A DNA stretch of 64,000 nucleotides from Bubalus kerabau (GCF_029407905.1 NW_026577901.1:1488001-1552000); one strand, 5' to 3'; positions 12,213-24,711 are shown, counted from the stretch's first letter. Numbers and translations: made by a program. The notes: generated from the letters alone by a model not told the origin.

Positions 12213-12506
12213 CTGCTGCTGCTGCCGCCGCCGCTGCTGCTAAGTCGTTTCAGTCGTGTCCGACTCTGTGCGACCCCATAGAAGGCAGCCCACCAGGCCC
12301 CGCAGTCCCTGGGGTTCTCTAGGCAAGAACACTGGAGTGGGTTGCCATTTCCTCCTCCCATGCATGAAAGTGAAAAGTGAACTTGAAGTCGCTCAGTGGT
12401 GTCCGAGTCTTAGCGACCCCATGGACTGCAGCCTACCAGGCTCCTCCATCCATGGGATTTTCCACGCAAGAGTACTGGAGTGGGGTGCCATTGCCTTCTC
12501 GCTAGC
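12213..12506 (-). mobile_element. Bov-A2 SINE (dimeric) with (CTG)n/(CCG)n tail
   Basis: Two related ~120-bp halves are visible. The first contains CCGACTCTGTGCGACCCCAT and GAACACTGGAGTGGGTTGCC; the second contains CTTAGCGACCCCATGGACTG and GTACTGGAGTGGGGTGCCAT. They are joined by the typical ATGCATGAAAGTGAAAAGTG linker. The CTGCTGCTGCTGCCGCCGCC run at 12213-12240 is the AGC-type 3' tail seen in reverse, so the element lies on the minus strand. This is a Pecora-specific SINE and supports a ruminant source. Confidence 0.92.
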
Positions 12507-12934
12507 TTTGGGATGCCAATGACCATCCACCCTTACCAGGCAACAGAGAAGAGAAAAACACTTACCACAGGAGGTCCTGGTAAGGAACAAGGAACTAACA
12601 AGCTCCCGCCAACCAGGATTCTGCAGAGGTCAACAAGAGGTCAATAAGAGATGGAAGACTGCAGTCCAGAGGTCCTAGCAACTTCCATCTTGCAGCAGAG
12701 ACCCAGCATAGTCAAAACGAATTCAATGTTGCAAAAAATAAGTAAACAAATAAAGGACAGAAGTTCTTTGAACACATGACTGAGATTAGGGGTGAGGCAG
12801 TACATGTACGGTGCCCAGAAAATCTTAAAGTATGAGAAAGGAAAGAAATTAAAGACAATTATCAAGCTGTCCAAACTGATAAAAACGAAAGATTACACAG
12901 TTTTTTCTGTATATATTAGCAGATAATAATCTGA
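12507..12934. other. Unassigned AT-rich sequence
   Basis: No frame of note and no repeat I can name with confidence. Part of it may be an extension of the old L1 fragment that follows, too diverged to tell by eye. Confidence 0.3.
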
Positions 12935-13115
12935 AAAGGAATTAAAAAAAATTCCCTTTCAATAATGTCAACATGAATACAACACTTTGCCATGGATGTA
13001 ACGAGGATGACAAGACTGGCACACTGGAAATTATACACCCTGGCTGAAAACTATCCTGAATACATGGACAGGTATTCCATAACAATGGAAAGACTTAAGA
13101 TGGCAATACCATGGA
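12935..13115 (+). mobile_element. Old L1 ORF2 fragment
   Basis: The phrases AATTCCCTTTCAATAATGTC, ACACTTTGCCATGGATGTAA, CACACTGGAAATTATACACC and GACAGGTATTCCATAAC follow the order of a conserved stretch of mammalian L1 ORF2 downstream of the reverse transcriptase core (the part reading roughly PF-I---R-KYLGI...LY-ENY in intact copies). Frameshifts and stops make it non-coding, and it is clearly older than the L1 at 52907-61068. Confidence 0.7.
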
Positions 13116-14009
13116 ATGCATCTTCAATCTGAAATGAAGATTTGATATGATTTGATCGCTCAGAGCTTTTGTGTCATCAATTGTTATTAAAGTATAAATG
13201 AGATAGAGAAAGCTGCTGACTTAGACTTGAGGCGGGGTGTGCGCCCTGCTGGTCTCTAGGCAGATATTCTACAGGCACTAGCAGTCAGCTAAGGAAAGAA
13301 AGGCACTGTCTCAGGGAATGGCACCAGGCCCCTCCCCCACGACATGCCTTGAGGTCACATTGGCAGCAGGTGAGTCATCCTGGGCCAAAAACAGATTGAC
13401 ATGAATCTTGAAGAAAGGCAGTATTCCAGGCAAATACATCATTTCCTTAACATAGATTAGGAGAACAAGGTACGAGGAAAATATACTGTTTTGTTCAAGT
13501 CGCCTCTGAGCCTACTGGGGGAACCGACCTGAAGCCAGAGTCCAGCGGATATACATAGGATATTTACATCGCTTAAGACAAACATTTCCTCAGGAACAAA
13601 TGCATTGCTTAGCTCAAGGTTTGTCTGCGAAATTCTTACACATCAGGAGATGGCTCCGAGCTGGGTTTCTACACACAAGAACATGAATGCAAAGGACAAG
13701 CCTGCAAAGCCCATCTGCCCCCCTCCCCCACAGCCAGCAGCATTTCCAAGTGACCTCCTAAGGCCTTCCCCAAAATACAGGGGCACCTCTGGGTTTCCTG
13801 TTTCCCTCACTTCGAAAACTTTTCTTAAAAAAATAAAATCCTGCACACTTCTTGATAGAATGCCACAGTGCAAGGAAAACAGGCCTTCAATACTTAAACC
13901 TCCCTGTGCCAAACACTTGGGGCTTGGTTTTGTTTTGTTTTGTTTTTTAATTACACCACCACATAATTTAAACTTTTTACAATTTCTAATTATTCAGTAC
14001 CAAAACACC
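13116..14009. other. Unassigned sequence between the old L1 piece and module M2
   Basis: Contains a TGAGTCA heptamer near 13371, a C-rich patch at 13710-13735, a (TTTTG)n run at about 13928-13947 and AT-rich DNA leading into M2. A 176-codon plus-strand frame (13605-14135) runs into M2 but resembles nothing known. Confidence 0.3.
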
Positions 14010-14469
14010 AAACTTTTATTGTACAAGGTCCCCATGAAAAGGCCCACGCATCAGGACAGCCACAGATTCTGCCATGAAAGGGCAGCAAGGTGCCCTCCCC
14101 CCTTCTTTGCTGCCTGGGCGGCCACCAGGGTTTGAAATCCATGCACCCTACTAACTTTCTAGGGTGCAATTCGCGGACCCTTCCCTTTCTCATCCTAGCA
14201 GGTGCTCCAGGGCCCGCTGGCCTACAAAGTGCCAGAAGCAGGGCTGGGCCAGCCGGCCAGAGTTCAGGGTTCTGTCCCTTGGACTTCCAGGGGACACTAG
14301 GCTGCTTGGGAAAACCGTGCAGACTGAGATTCTTCAGCAAAGGGGTGGAGCGGTAAAGGCCTTGACACCAAGGGCGAGGCCTTTCTGCAACCTCCAGGTT
14401 GGGGAGCTCCGAGAATGTGCCAACAGAGGGCGGAATACGTGGTTCCCTGCTCCACGCAGTCCCAGTTCC

Positions 14470-14479
14470 CTTACCTGTG
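14470..14479 (-). promoter_or_regulatory. Splice-donor-like site CACAG/GTAAG in M2
   Basis: Same ten bases as in M1 on the minus strand, followed by GGAAC. Retention in both copies while nearby bases changed makes it worth testing; function is inferred from the string alone. Confidence 0.35.
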
Positions 14480-14547
14480 GTCTGCAGCCCTCCGCTGCAC
14501 CCACGGGATGGCGATCCTTGGGGACCCAGGAGCGGACGAAATGGGCG

Positions 14548-14780
14548 TTCCCAGCCGCAGTTGCAACCCCCGAGAGCGCAATTGGGACCGACCCCCACCT
14601 AAAGCCATCGGAATCTCGACCCGCGCAGCCCGGGTTTACCCAGTCCCGGGTGCGCTCCCGGCGCGTTTTCAGCCTCAGTGTCCACCTCCGAGAGCACAAC
14701 TGGGAAGCCCGCCCCCACCCCCGCCAGAAGCCGAACCCCGCCCCACTGCCGCCCGCGTTCGCCCCGCCCCTGCACGGTCC
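14548..14780 (-). repeat. GC-rich minisatellite of M2, two ~118-bp units
   Basis: Units begin at about 14548 and 14666 and align with the second and third units of M1 (shared GAATCTCGACC, GCTCCCGGCGCG-like and GAGCACAACTGGGAAGCCC phrases). The first M1 unit has no separate counterpart. Confidence 0.6.
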
Positions 14781-14782
14781 AG

Positions 14783-16340
14783 GTACCTTCCCAGCTTCTA
14801 GCGTTCACGCCCGGGTAGGATCAGGATGCAGGAGTATGGGAGATGTGTCTGGAGCCTGACAGCCTCAGCTCCGCTCTGGCCTGCCCTTTGGACCTAGGAG
14901 CCAGGCCAACTTGCAGAGGGCTTAGGGCCCCATTGTATGCAAACTACCAAGGCCTACCGCAAGGAGAGCTCTGTCCGAGGGAATGGAAGCGCCCCAGGCT
15001 GCGTTCCCAAGCTGTTGGTTGGCAATGCAGACTCAGCGGTAAACGGAGGGAATCAGGGTCCTAGTGCCCCTGTCTTGGGGAGGAAGCTCCACAGCCAGAG
15101 TGTTCCTCCCTTTGTGCCCAGAAAGCGCCTGCCAGACTGGGCTTCCCCGGAGCTCTGTTGCAGAGCAGAGACGTGTGGATGTGTTTTGGGGCCTTGACAT
15201 GTGCGTTTGGGCTCCCTAGCACAGCCCCAGCGTAGGGGAACCAGCCCCTGAGCAAAGAGCTCCAGGCAGTGCTTTGTGCCCAGGCCTGGATGCCCAGTCC
15301 CAGCACGCGGGAGAGATGAGTTAGGCTGCCGGCGGGTCCTTGCAAGCCTGTATTGGAAAGGACTGAGTGAGCTTCCACACCGTCGGAGCTGCAGACCTGC
15401 GCCCAGGTGCGATAGGACAGAGCCCCTGTCGAGAGGCTGCTCTGCCTGGGCGAGCCTCGCCAAGCCCTTCCCAGCTTCTAGCGTTTGCGCCTGCAAAGGA
15501 GCAGGCTGCGGGAGTGTGGGCGACATGACTGGCTCCTGACTGGCCTCAGCTCCGCTCTTGCCTTCCCTTTGGACCTAGGAGCCAGGCCTCCTTGCAGACG
15601 GCTTAGGGCACGGGGGTGTTCAAACTGCGAAAGCCTCCCGCAGGGAGACCTCTATCTGAGGGAAGGGAATGCCCCAGGTTGCATTCCCAAGCTGTTGCTT
15701 GGTAGCCCAGACTCAGCGCTGAACGGAGGGAATCAGGGTCCCAGTGCCCCTGTCATGTGGAGGGAGCTCCACAGCCAGAGTGTTCCTCCGTTTGTGTTCA
15801 GAAACCGCCTTACAGACTGGGCTTCCCCGGAGCTCAGCTCCAGAGCAGAGTTGTGTGCATGTGGTTTGGGGCCTTCCCCTGTGCCTTTGGGCTCCCTAGC
15901 ACAGTCCCAGCGCAGGGGAACCAGCCCCTGAGCAGAGAGCTCCAGGCAGTGCTCTGTGCCCTGGATTGGAAGCCCACTCCCAGCACGCGGGAGAATAGAG
16001 TCAGGCCGCCGTCGGGTGCTTGCAAGCCTGTATTGGGAAGGACCGAATGAGCTTCCACTCCGGCGGAGCTCCAGATCTGCGCCCAGGCGCGATATCGCAG
16101 AGCCCCGGCCTAGAGGCTGCTCTGCCTGGGCGAGCCTCGCCAAGCCCTTCCCAGCTTCTAGCTTTCGCGCAGGGGAAGGAACAGACTGCGGAGGTGGGGG
16201 AGACGTGACTGGCGGGTGCCTTACTGGCCTCAGCTCCGCTCTTCCCTTCCCTTTGCACCTATGATCCATGCCTCCTTGCAGAGGGCTTAGGGCCCGAAGG
16301 AGAGCTCTGTCAGAGGGAAGGGAAGCGCCCCAGGCTGCAT
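14783..16340. repeat. Satellite II-like array, GC-rich divergent monomers (~682 bp)
   Basis: The phrase CAGCTTCTAGC recurs at about 14797, 15475 and 16153, and TCAGCTCCGCTC at about 14865, 15547 and 16231, giving a period near 682 bp. These monomers share order and many phrases with the ones that follow (TTACTGGCCTCAGCTC..., GCCAGGCC..., GGAAGGGAATGAG-like) but are richer in GC. The ~0.7-kb unit and GC richness agree with what is known of bovine satellite II (1.723 g/cm3). The family name is moderately secure; satellite relationship to the downstream array is clear. Confidence 0.7.
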
Positions 16341-19300
16341 TCCCAAGCTGTTGTTTAGCCGCCCAGACTCAGCGCTGCACAGGGGTAATCAGGCTCTCTG
16401 TGCCCGCAGCTTCACACACAGGTGTGTCTCCGTAGGAATCAAGAAAGATCCTGACAGAGTGAGGTTCATTAGAGCTATACTAAAGAGCAAAGTCTTGTCC
16501 ATGTGGTCTTGCCTTCCCCTGTGCCTTTGGGTCTCCAGGCTCGGCCCCAGCTCCGTGGAAACAACCCCTGAGAAAATATCTTCAAGATACGCTTTTCCCA
16601 GTGTCTGGGAACCGGGGTTTGTAGGAGGAGAGAAAAGCACGCCTCCATCAGGAACGAAAAGGCAGCCAACCTGCCTGTGTTTTGAAGCCTCTATTTGGAA
16701 GGAATGGGTTAGCTTCTCCTAAAGGAGGCCTCCAGATCTGCTCAGAAGTCGGTAATTCCAGAGGCAGGGTACTGGTTCCTGACTGTCCTTTGCTAGCCTT
16801 GCAAAGATATTCCTAGATTCTAGAGTTATTTTCCATGAAGGAGCAGGCTTCGGGAATGTGTCAGACGGGACTGGCTCCTTATTGACCTCAGCTCAGCTAT
16901 TGCCTTTCCATTCAAACTAGGGCAAGGCCCTACTTTATGAAGGGTAAGGGTCTTCTTCTTTGCAAACTGCCAAGGGCTACAGCAATGAGACCTCTGTCAA
17001 GGTGAGGGAAGCCTAAGAGGATGGATTCTCAAGCGGGTGCTTTGCCACAAACCATCAGCACCCCACGGAGAGAATCAAGCTCCCTGAGCACCAATGTTGG
17101 GAGTGTAGCTTCACACACAGAGTTGTCTCTATAGGAGCCAAGAATGTTCCTGAGAGATTAGGTTCACTAAACCTCTCCTACAGAGCATAGACCTGTCAAT
17201 GTGGTTTTGCCTTCCCCTGTGAGTTGGGTCCTCGAGGTCCGCCACACCTCCGGGGAAACTGTCCCTGAGAAAAGATCTCCAGGAACCGCTTCACCGAGGC
17301 TGGGAAATGCTGTTCACAGGAAGTAAGGCAAGCGAATCTCCTGCAGAGTAAAAGAGGCCTTACAGTCCCTGGAGGAGCATGCTGCCAGAGTGTGTGAAAC
17401 CTGACTGTTGCCTTACTGGCCTCAGCTCCGCCATTGCCTGTTCATCCGAGCCAGCACCCAGGCCTACTTGGAAAAGCGTTTGGGTGCAGATTTCTACAAA
17501 GTGCCAAGGGCTACAGCAGTGAGAATTCTCTCAGTGGTAAGGGAGAGCATTTTATGGATTCTCAAGCTGTTTTCTGAACGACAGCGTCAAAATGAACAGA
17601 GAGAATCAGGCTCTCTCTGCCCCTATGTTAGGTACGCAGCTTCACACACAGAGGTGTCTCTATAGGAGCCAAGAATGCTCCTGAGAGATGAGGTTCACTA
17701 GAGGTCTGCTACAGAGCATAGACCTGTCCATGTGGTCTTGCCTTCCCCTGTGCCTTTGGGCCCCGGGCTCGGCCCCAGCTCCGTGGAAACAACCCCTGAG
17801 AAAATATCTTCAAGATACGCTTTTCCCAGAGGCTGGGAACTGGGGTTCATAGGAGGAGAGAAAAGCAAGCCTCCTTCGGGCACGAAAGGCAACCAACCTG
17901 CCTGTGTTTTGAAGCCTCTATTTGGAAGGAATGGGTTAGCTTCTCCTAAAGGAGACCTCCAGATCTGCTCAGAAGTCGGTAATTCCAGAGGCAGGGTGCT
18001 GGTTCCTGACTGCCCTTTGCCAGCCTTGCAAAGACATTCCAACATTCTAGAGTTATATTCCATGAAGGAGCAGGCTTCGGGAATGTGTCAGAGGGGACTG
18101 GCTCCTTATTGGCCTCAGCTCAGCTATTGCCTTTCCATCCAAACTAGGACAAGGGCCTACTTTATGAAGGGTAAGGGTCTTCTTCTTTGAAACTGCCAAG
18201 GGCTACAGCAATGAGACCTCTGTCAAGGCGAGGGAAGCCTAAGAGGACGGATTCTCAAGCAGGTGCTTTACTACAAAGCATCAGCACCCCACGGAGAGAA
18301 CCAAGATCCCTGTTCCCCAATGTTGGGAGTGTAGCTTCACACACAGAGTTGTCTCTATAGGAGCCAAGAATGTTCCTGAGAGATTAGGTTCACTAAACCT
18401 CTCCTACAGAGCATAGACCTGTCCATGTGGTTTTTCCTTCCCCTGTGAGTTGGGTCCCCGAAGTCCGCCACACCTCTGGGGAAACTGTCCCTGAGAAAAG
18501 ATCTCCAGGAACGGCTTCGCTGAGGCTGGGAAACGCTGTTCACAGGAAGTAAGACAAGCGAATCTCCTGCAGAGAAAAAGAGGCCTTACTGTCCCTGGAG
18601 GAGCAGGCTGCCAGAGTGTGTGAAACCTGACTGTTGCCTTGCTGGCCTCAGTTCCACCATTGCCTGTTCCTCCGAACTAGGACCCAGGCCTATTTGGAGA
18701 AGCATTTGGGTGCGGATTTCTACAAAGTGCCAAGGGCTACAGCAGTGAGAATTCTCTCAGCGGTAAGGGAGAGCATTTTATGGATTCTCAAGCTGTTTTC
18801 TGAACGACAGGGTCAAAATGAACTGAGAAAATCAGGCTCTCTGTGCCCCTATGTTAGGTACGCAGCTTCACACACAGAAGTGTCTCTATAGGAGCCAAGA
18901 ATGTTCCTGAGAGATGAGGTTCACTAGAAGTCTGCTACAGAGCATAGACCAGTCCATATGGTTTTGCCTTGCCCTGTGAGTTGGGTCCCTGAGGTCCGCC
19001 CCAGCTCAGGGGAAGGAGCCCCTGAGAAAAGATCTCCAGGGACCGCTATTCCCCCAGGCTGGCAAACGCAGTTCACAGGAGGTAACGCAAGCGAGCCTCC
19101 TGCAAGGCACAACAGGCCTTAGTGTCCCTGGACGATCAGGCTGCAAGAGTGTGTGAGACCTGACTGGTGCCTTACTGGCCTCAGCTCCGCCATTGCATGT
19201 TCCTCCGAACTAGGACCCAGGCCTACTAGGAGAAGGGTTTGGGTATGGATTTCTAAATACTGCCAAGGGGTATAGCAATGAGAACTGTGTCACGGGTAAG

Positions 19301-22300
19301 GAAGAGCATTGTATGGATTTTCAAGCTGTTGTTTGAACGACAGCTTCAAAGCTGCACAGAGAGAATCAGACTCTGTGTCTCCATGTTCGGTACACAGCTT
19401 CACAGACAGGGGTGTCTCCATAGGAAACAAGAACGTTCCTGACAGAGTGAGGTTCACTAGAGCTCTCCTAGAGAGCAAAGACTTGTCCATGTGGTTTTTC
19501 TTCCCCTGTGCGTTTGGGGCTCCAGGCTCGGCCCCAGCTCCGTGGAAACAACCTCTGAGAAAAGATCTTCAAGATCCGCTTTTCCCAGAGGCTGGGATGT
19601 GGGGTTCATAGGAGGCGGGAAAAGCAGGCCTCCTTCAGAGAGCAAGAGGCAGCCAAGCGGCCTGCGTTTGGAAGCCTCTATTTGGAAGAATGGGTTAGCT
19701 TCCCCTAAGGGAGACCTCCAGATCTGTTCAGAAGTCGGTAATTCCAGAGGCAGTGTGCAGGGTCCTGACTGCCCTTTGCCAGCCTTGCAAAGACATTCCT
19801 AGATTCTACAGTTATCTTCCTGAAGAAGCAGGCTTTGGGAATATGTCAGACTTGACTGGCGCCTTACTGGCCTCAGCTCAGCTATTGCCTTTCCATTCAA
19901 AGTAGGACAAGGCCCTACTTTATGAAGGGTAAGGGTCTTCTTCTTTCCAAACTGCCGAGGGCTACAGCAATGAGACCTCCGTAAATGCGAGGGAAGCATA
20001 AGCGGATGGATTATCAGGAAGGTTCTTTGCCACCAAGCATCAGCACCCCACGGAGAGAATCAGGCTCCCTTTGCCCCTATGTGGGGTGTGTAGATTCACA
20101 CACAGTGGTGTCTCTACAGGAGCCAAGAATGTTCCTGAGAGATGAGGCTCACAAGAACTCTCCTACAGAGTGCTCACCTGTACATGTGGTTTCGCCTTCC
20201 CCTGTGAGTTGGGTGCCCGAGGTCCACCCCAGCTCCGAGAAAACAGCCTCTGAGAAAAGATCTCCAGGAACCGCTTTTCGCCCAGGCTGGGAAAAGCTGT
20301 TCACAGGAAGTAAGGCAAGTGAGCCTCCTGCAGAGAAAAAGAAGCCTTACTGTCCCTGGAGGAGCAGGCTGCCAGAGTGTGTGAAAACTGACTGGTGCCA
20401 TACTGGTCTTAGCTCCGCCATTGCTTGTTCCTCCGAACTGGGACTCAGGCCTACTTGGAGAAGGGTTTAGGTGCAGATTTCTACAAACTGCCAAGGGCTA
20501 CTGCAATGAGAACTCTCTCAGAGGTAAGGGCGAGAATTGTATGGATTCTCAAGCTGTTTTCTGAACGACAGCATTAAACCTGCACAGAGAGAATCAGGCT
20601 CTCTGCCGCCATGTTGGGTACGCAGTTTCACACACAGAGGTGTCCGCATAGGAGCCAAGAACGTTCGTCAAAGACTGAGGTTCACTAGAGCTCTCTTAGA
20701 GAGCAAAGACTTGTTCATGTGGTTTTGCCTTCCCCTGTATGTGTGGGTCTCTGGGCACAATGCCAGCTCCGTGGAAACAACCCCTGAGCAAAGATCTCCA
20801 AGATCTGCTTTTCCCCCATGCTGGGAACCAGGAATCATAGGAGGCAGGAAAAGCAAGCCTCCTTCAGGCAAGAAGAGGCAGCCAACTAGCCTGTGTTTGG
20901 AAGCCTCTATTTGCAAGGAATGGGTTAGCTTCTCCAGAAGGAGACCTCCAGATCTGCTCAGAAGATAGAAATTCCAGAGGCAGGGTCGAGGTTCCTGACT
21001 GCCCTTTGCCAGCCTTGCAAAGACATTCCTAGATTCTAGCAATATTTTCCATGAAGGAGCAGGCATCGGGAATATGTCAGAGTTGACGGGTGCCTTACTG
21101 GCCTCAGCTCAGCTATTGCCTTTCCTTTCAAACTAGGATCAGGGCCTACTTGGTGAAGGGTAAGGGTCTGCTTCTTTCCCAACTGCCAAGAGACACAGCA
21201 ATGAGACTTCTGTCAAGGCGAGGGAAGCGTAAGCGGATGGATTCTCAAACAGGTGCTTTGCCACAAAGCATCAGCACCCCACGGAGAGAATCAGGCTCCC
21301 TGTGCCCCTATGTTCGGTGTGTAGCTTTACACACAGAGGTGTCTCTGTACGAGCCAAGAATGTTCCTAAGAGATGAGACACACTAACGTCTCCTACAGAG
21401 CATAGACCTGTCCATGTGGTTTTTCCTTCCCCTGTGAGATGGGTCCCCGAGGTCCACCCCAGCTCTGGGGATAGAGCCCCTGAGAAAAGATCTCCAGGAA
21501 CCGCTTTTTGCCCAGGCTGGGAAACGCAGTTCACAGGAGGCAAGGCAAGCGAGCCTCCTGCAGGGAAAAATAGGCCTTACTGTCCCTGGAGGAGCAGGCT
21601 GCCAGAGTGTGTGACACCTGACTGGTGCCTTACTGACCTCAGCTCCGCCATTGCATGGCCATCCAAACCAGGACCCAGGCCTACTTGGAGAAGGGTTTGG
21701 GTGCGGATTTGTAAAAACTGCCAAAGGCTACAGCAATGAGAAGTCTCTCAGAGGTAAGGGAGAGCATTGTATGGATTCTCAAGCTGTTGTTTGAACGACA
21801 GCTTCAAAGCTGCAAAGAGAGAATCAGGCCCTGTGTGCCCCCTTGTTGGGTACACAGCTTCACACACAGGGGTGTCTCCATAGGAGTCAAGAACGTTCCT
21901 GACACAGTAAGTTTCACTTAGAGGTCTCCTGGAGAGCAAAGACTTGTCCATGTGGTTTTCCTTCCCCTGTGCGATTGGGTCTCTGGTCTTGGCCCCAGCT
22001 CCATGGAAACAACCCCTGAGAGAATATCTTCAAGATCCGCTTTTCCCAGAGGCTGGGAACAGGGCTTCATAGGATGCGAGAAAAGCAGGCCTCCTTCGGG
22101 TGTGAAAAGGCAGCCAACTGGCCTGTTTGGAAGCCTCTATTTGGAAAGAATGGGTTAGCTTCTCCTAAAGGAGACCTCCAGATCTGCTCAGAAGTCGGTA
22201 ATTCCAGAGGCAGGGTGCTGGTTCCTGACTGCCCTTTGCCAGCCTTGCAAAGACATTCCCAGATTCTAGAGTTATTTTCCATGAAGGTGAAGGCTACGGG

Positions 22301-23839
22301 AGTATGTCAGACTTGGCAGGCACCTTATTGGCCTCAGCTCAGCTATTACCTTTCCATTCAAACTAGGACAAAGGCCTACTTTATGAAGGGTAAGGGTCTT
22401 CTTCTTTCCAAACTGCCAAGGGCTACAGCAATGGGACCTCTGTCAAGGCGAGGGAAGCCTAAGTGGATGGATTATCAAGCAGGTGCTTTGCCACAAAGCA
22501 TCAGCACCCCACGGAGAGAATCAGGCTCCATTTGCCCCTATGTTGGGTGTGTAGCTTCACATACAGATGTGTCTCTATAGGAGGCCAGAATGTTCCTGAG
22601 AGATGAGGTTCACTAGAGCTCCCCTACAGAGCATAGACCTGTCCGTGTGCTTTTGCCTTCCCCTGTGAGTTGGGTCCTCGAGGTCCTCCCCAGCTCCGGG
22701 GAAGGAGCCCCTGAGAAAAGATCTCCAGGGACCTCTTTTCCCCCAGGCTGGGAAATGCAGCTCACAGGAGGGAAGTCAAGTGAGCCTCCTGCAGGGAAAA
22801 AGAGGGCTTACTGTCCCTGGACGATCAGGCTGCAAGAGTGTGTGAGACCTGACTGGTGCCTTACTGGCCTCAGCTCCGCCATTGCATGTTCCTCCGAACT
22901 AGGACCCAGGACTACTTGGAGAAGGGTTTGGGTGCGGATTTCTAAAAACTGCTACGGGCTACAGCAATGAGAACTCTGTCACGGGTAAGGAAGAGCTTTG
23001 TATGGATTTTCAAGGTGTTTTTTGAACGACATCTTTAAAGCTACACAGAGAGAATCAGGCTCTCTGTGCCCCCATGTTGGGTACGCAGCTTCGCACACAG
23101 GGGTGTCTCCATATGAATCAAGAATGTTCGTGACAGAGTGAAGTTCACTAGAGCTCTCCTAGAGAGCAAAGACTTGTCCATGTGGTTTTTCTTCCCCTGT
23201 TAGTTTGGGTCTCCAGGCTTAGCCCCAGCTCCGTGGAAACAACCCCTGAGAAAAGATCTTCAAGATCCGCTTTTCCCAGAGCCTGGGAAGCTGGGTTCAT
23301 AGGAGGCAGGAAAAGCAAGCCTCCTTCGGGCACGAAGAGGCAGCCGACCGGCCTGTTTTTGGAAGTCTCAATATGGAAGGAATGAGTTAGATTCTCCTAA
23401 AGGAGACCTCCAGATCTGCTCAGAAATCGGTAATTCCAGAGGCAGGGTGCAGGCTCCTGACTGCCCTTTGCCAGCCTTGCAGAGACATTCCTAGATTCCA
23501 GCGTTATTTTCCATGAAGGAGCAGGCTTCGGGAATATGTCAGACTTGACTGGCGCCTTATTGGCCTCAGCTCAGCTCTTGCCTTTCCTTTCAAACTAGGA
23601 CAAGGGCCCACTTTATGAAAGGTAAGCGTCCTCTTCTTTCCAAACTGCCAAGGGCTACAGCAATGAGACCTCTGTCAAGGCGAGGGAAGCGTAAGCTGAT
23701 GGATTCTCAAGCAGGTGCTTTGCCACAAAGCATCAGCACCCCACGGAAAGAATCTGGCTCCCTTTGCCCCTACGTTGCGTGTGTAGCTACACACACAGAG
23801 GTGTCTCGATAGGAGCCAAGAATGTTCCTGAGAGAGGAG

Positions 23840-23845
23840 GTTCAC
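23840..23845. repeat. Target-site duplication GTTCAC, left copy
   Basis: GTTCAC precedes the LTR here and follows it at 25144-25149. The host satellite phrase GGTTCACTAGAG is interrupted at this point and resumes exactly after the element. Confidence 0.88.
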
Positions 23846-24711
23846 TGTTGGGGGCCAGAGTGAGGCACTCCGCCCATGGCAAAGGTCATGAGGAAGGAGG
23901 CTCGACATACGCAAAGGCAGGATCGAGCCTCAGGAGTCCCCCTGGAAATCCTCGAGCATCTACCCCCATCACCAGAGCCTGCCTACCTTACTATTTTGTG
24001 CTCTCACCTACACCTCTGACTTTACGGGGGGCTGTCCCCCACCACCTCTTTCGGAGAAGGAGTTAACCTAGAGCTCCAGTTGATAAAAACCCCTGGGTGT
24101 GACAAGAGTGTTTTAACCTACAAACTCCTCTGAAGGTTCTCTAGCCTGCCTGACAGGCTTGTCCGGCCACATGTGATTGCTCACAGCCTCCCAACCATGA
24201 GAGGCACGAGATGCTTTAAACCTTCTAAAAACAGGTTCCTTAGAAAAGTTAGAAAATTATTAGTATAAGTATAATGGGCTGATTAGAAATCATATTGGTG
24301 AAGGGTTTTTCATTTGTTGAGCTGATGTTTACTGCTAAGTCTCCACATCCCCTGCCCTTATACACATTAATGAATATATAGAAGAAATAAGTATTAACCT
24401 TTGATATAAATCACGTTAGACCTTAGGCTAAGTAAATTCTTTCCTTAACTAAAACCCACTACACCCTCACCCTATAGGAATGTAACTTTATTTGGGTGGC
24501 GTCTGTTTTAAGAATAATCACCCCTGGAGAAATAAGTGTCCTGGTTGACTGACCGCTGTCACAAGGAGAGGGTCGTAAATTGTCAGCAGGCCCCCCGGCC
24601 AGAAGATGATGTAACACCCCTAAGACCTCTGTATACTTTTGTATGAAGCACCTGACTTTGATAAAAGTCAGGACTGCTGACCCCACGTGACTTTGGCATA
24701 ACATCTCAGTG

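Larger units (their letters stand above)
14010..14782 (-). other. GC-rich module M2, near-copy of M1, fused to satellite II
   Basis: Matches M1 in order and orientation: AATAAA at 14020-14015, a shared body with phrases such as CAAAGTGCCAGAAGCAGGGC, the donor-like CACAG/GTAAG at 14479-14470, then the GC-rich minisatellite. Differences from M1 are a ~34-bp insertion near 14133-14166 that carries a second AGGGTGCA-like phrase, one minisatellite unit fewer, and scattered indels. At about 14783 the sequence passes into satellite II in the phrase TTCCCAGCTTCTAGCG. M1 and M2 thus bracket the non-satellite block, one touching satellite I and the other touching satellite II. Confidence 0.55.
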
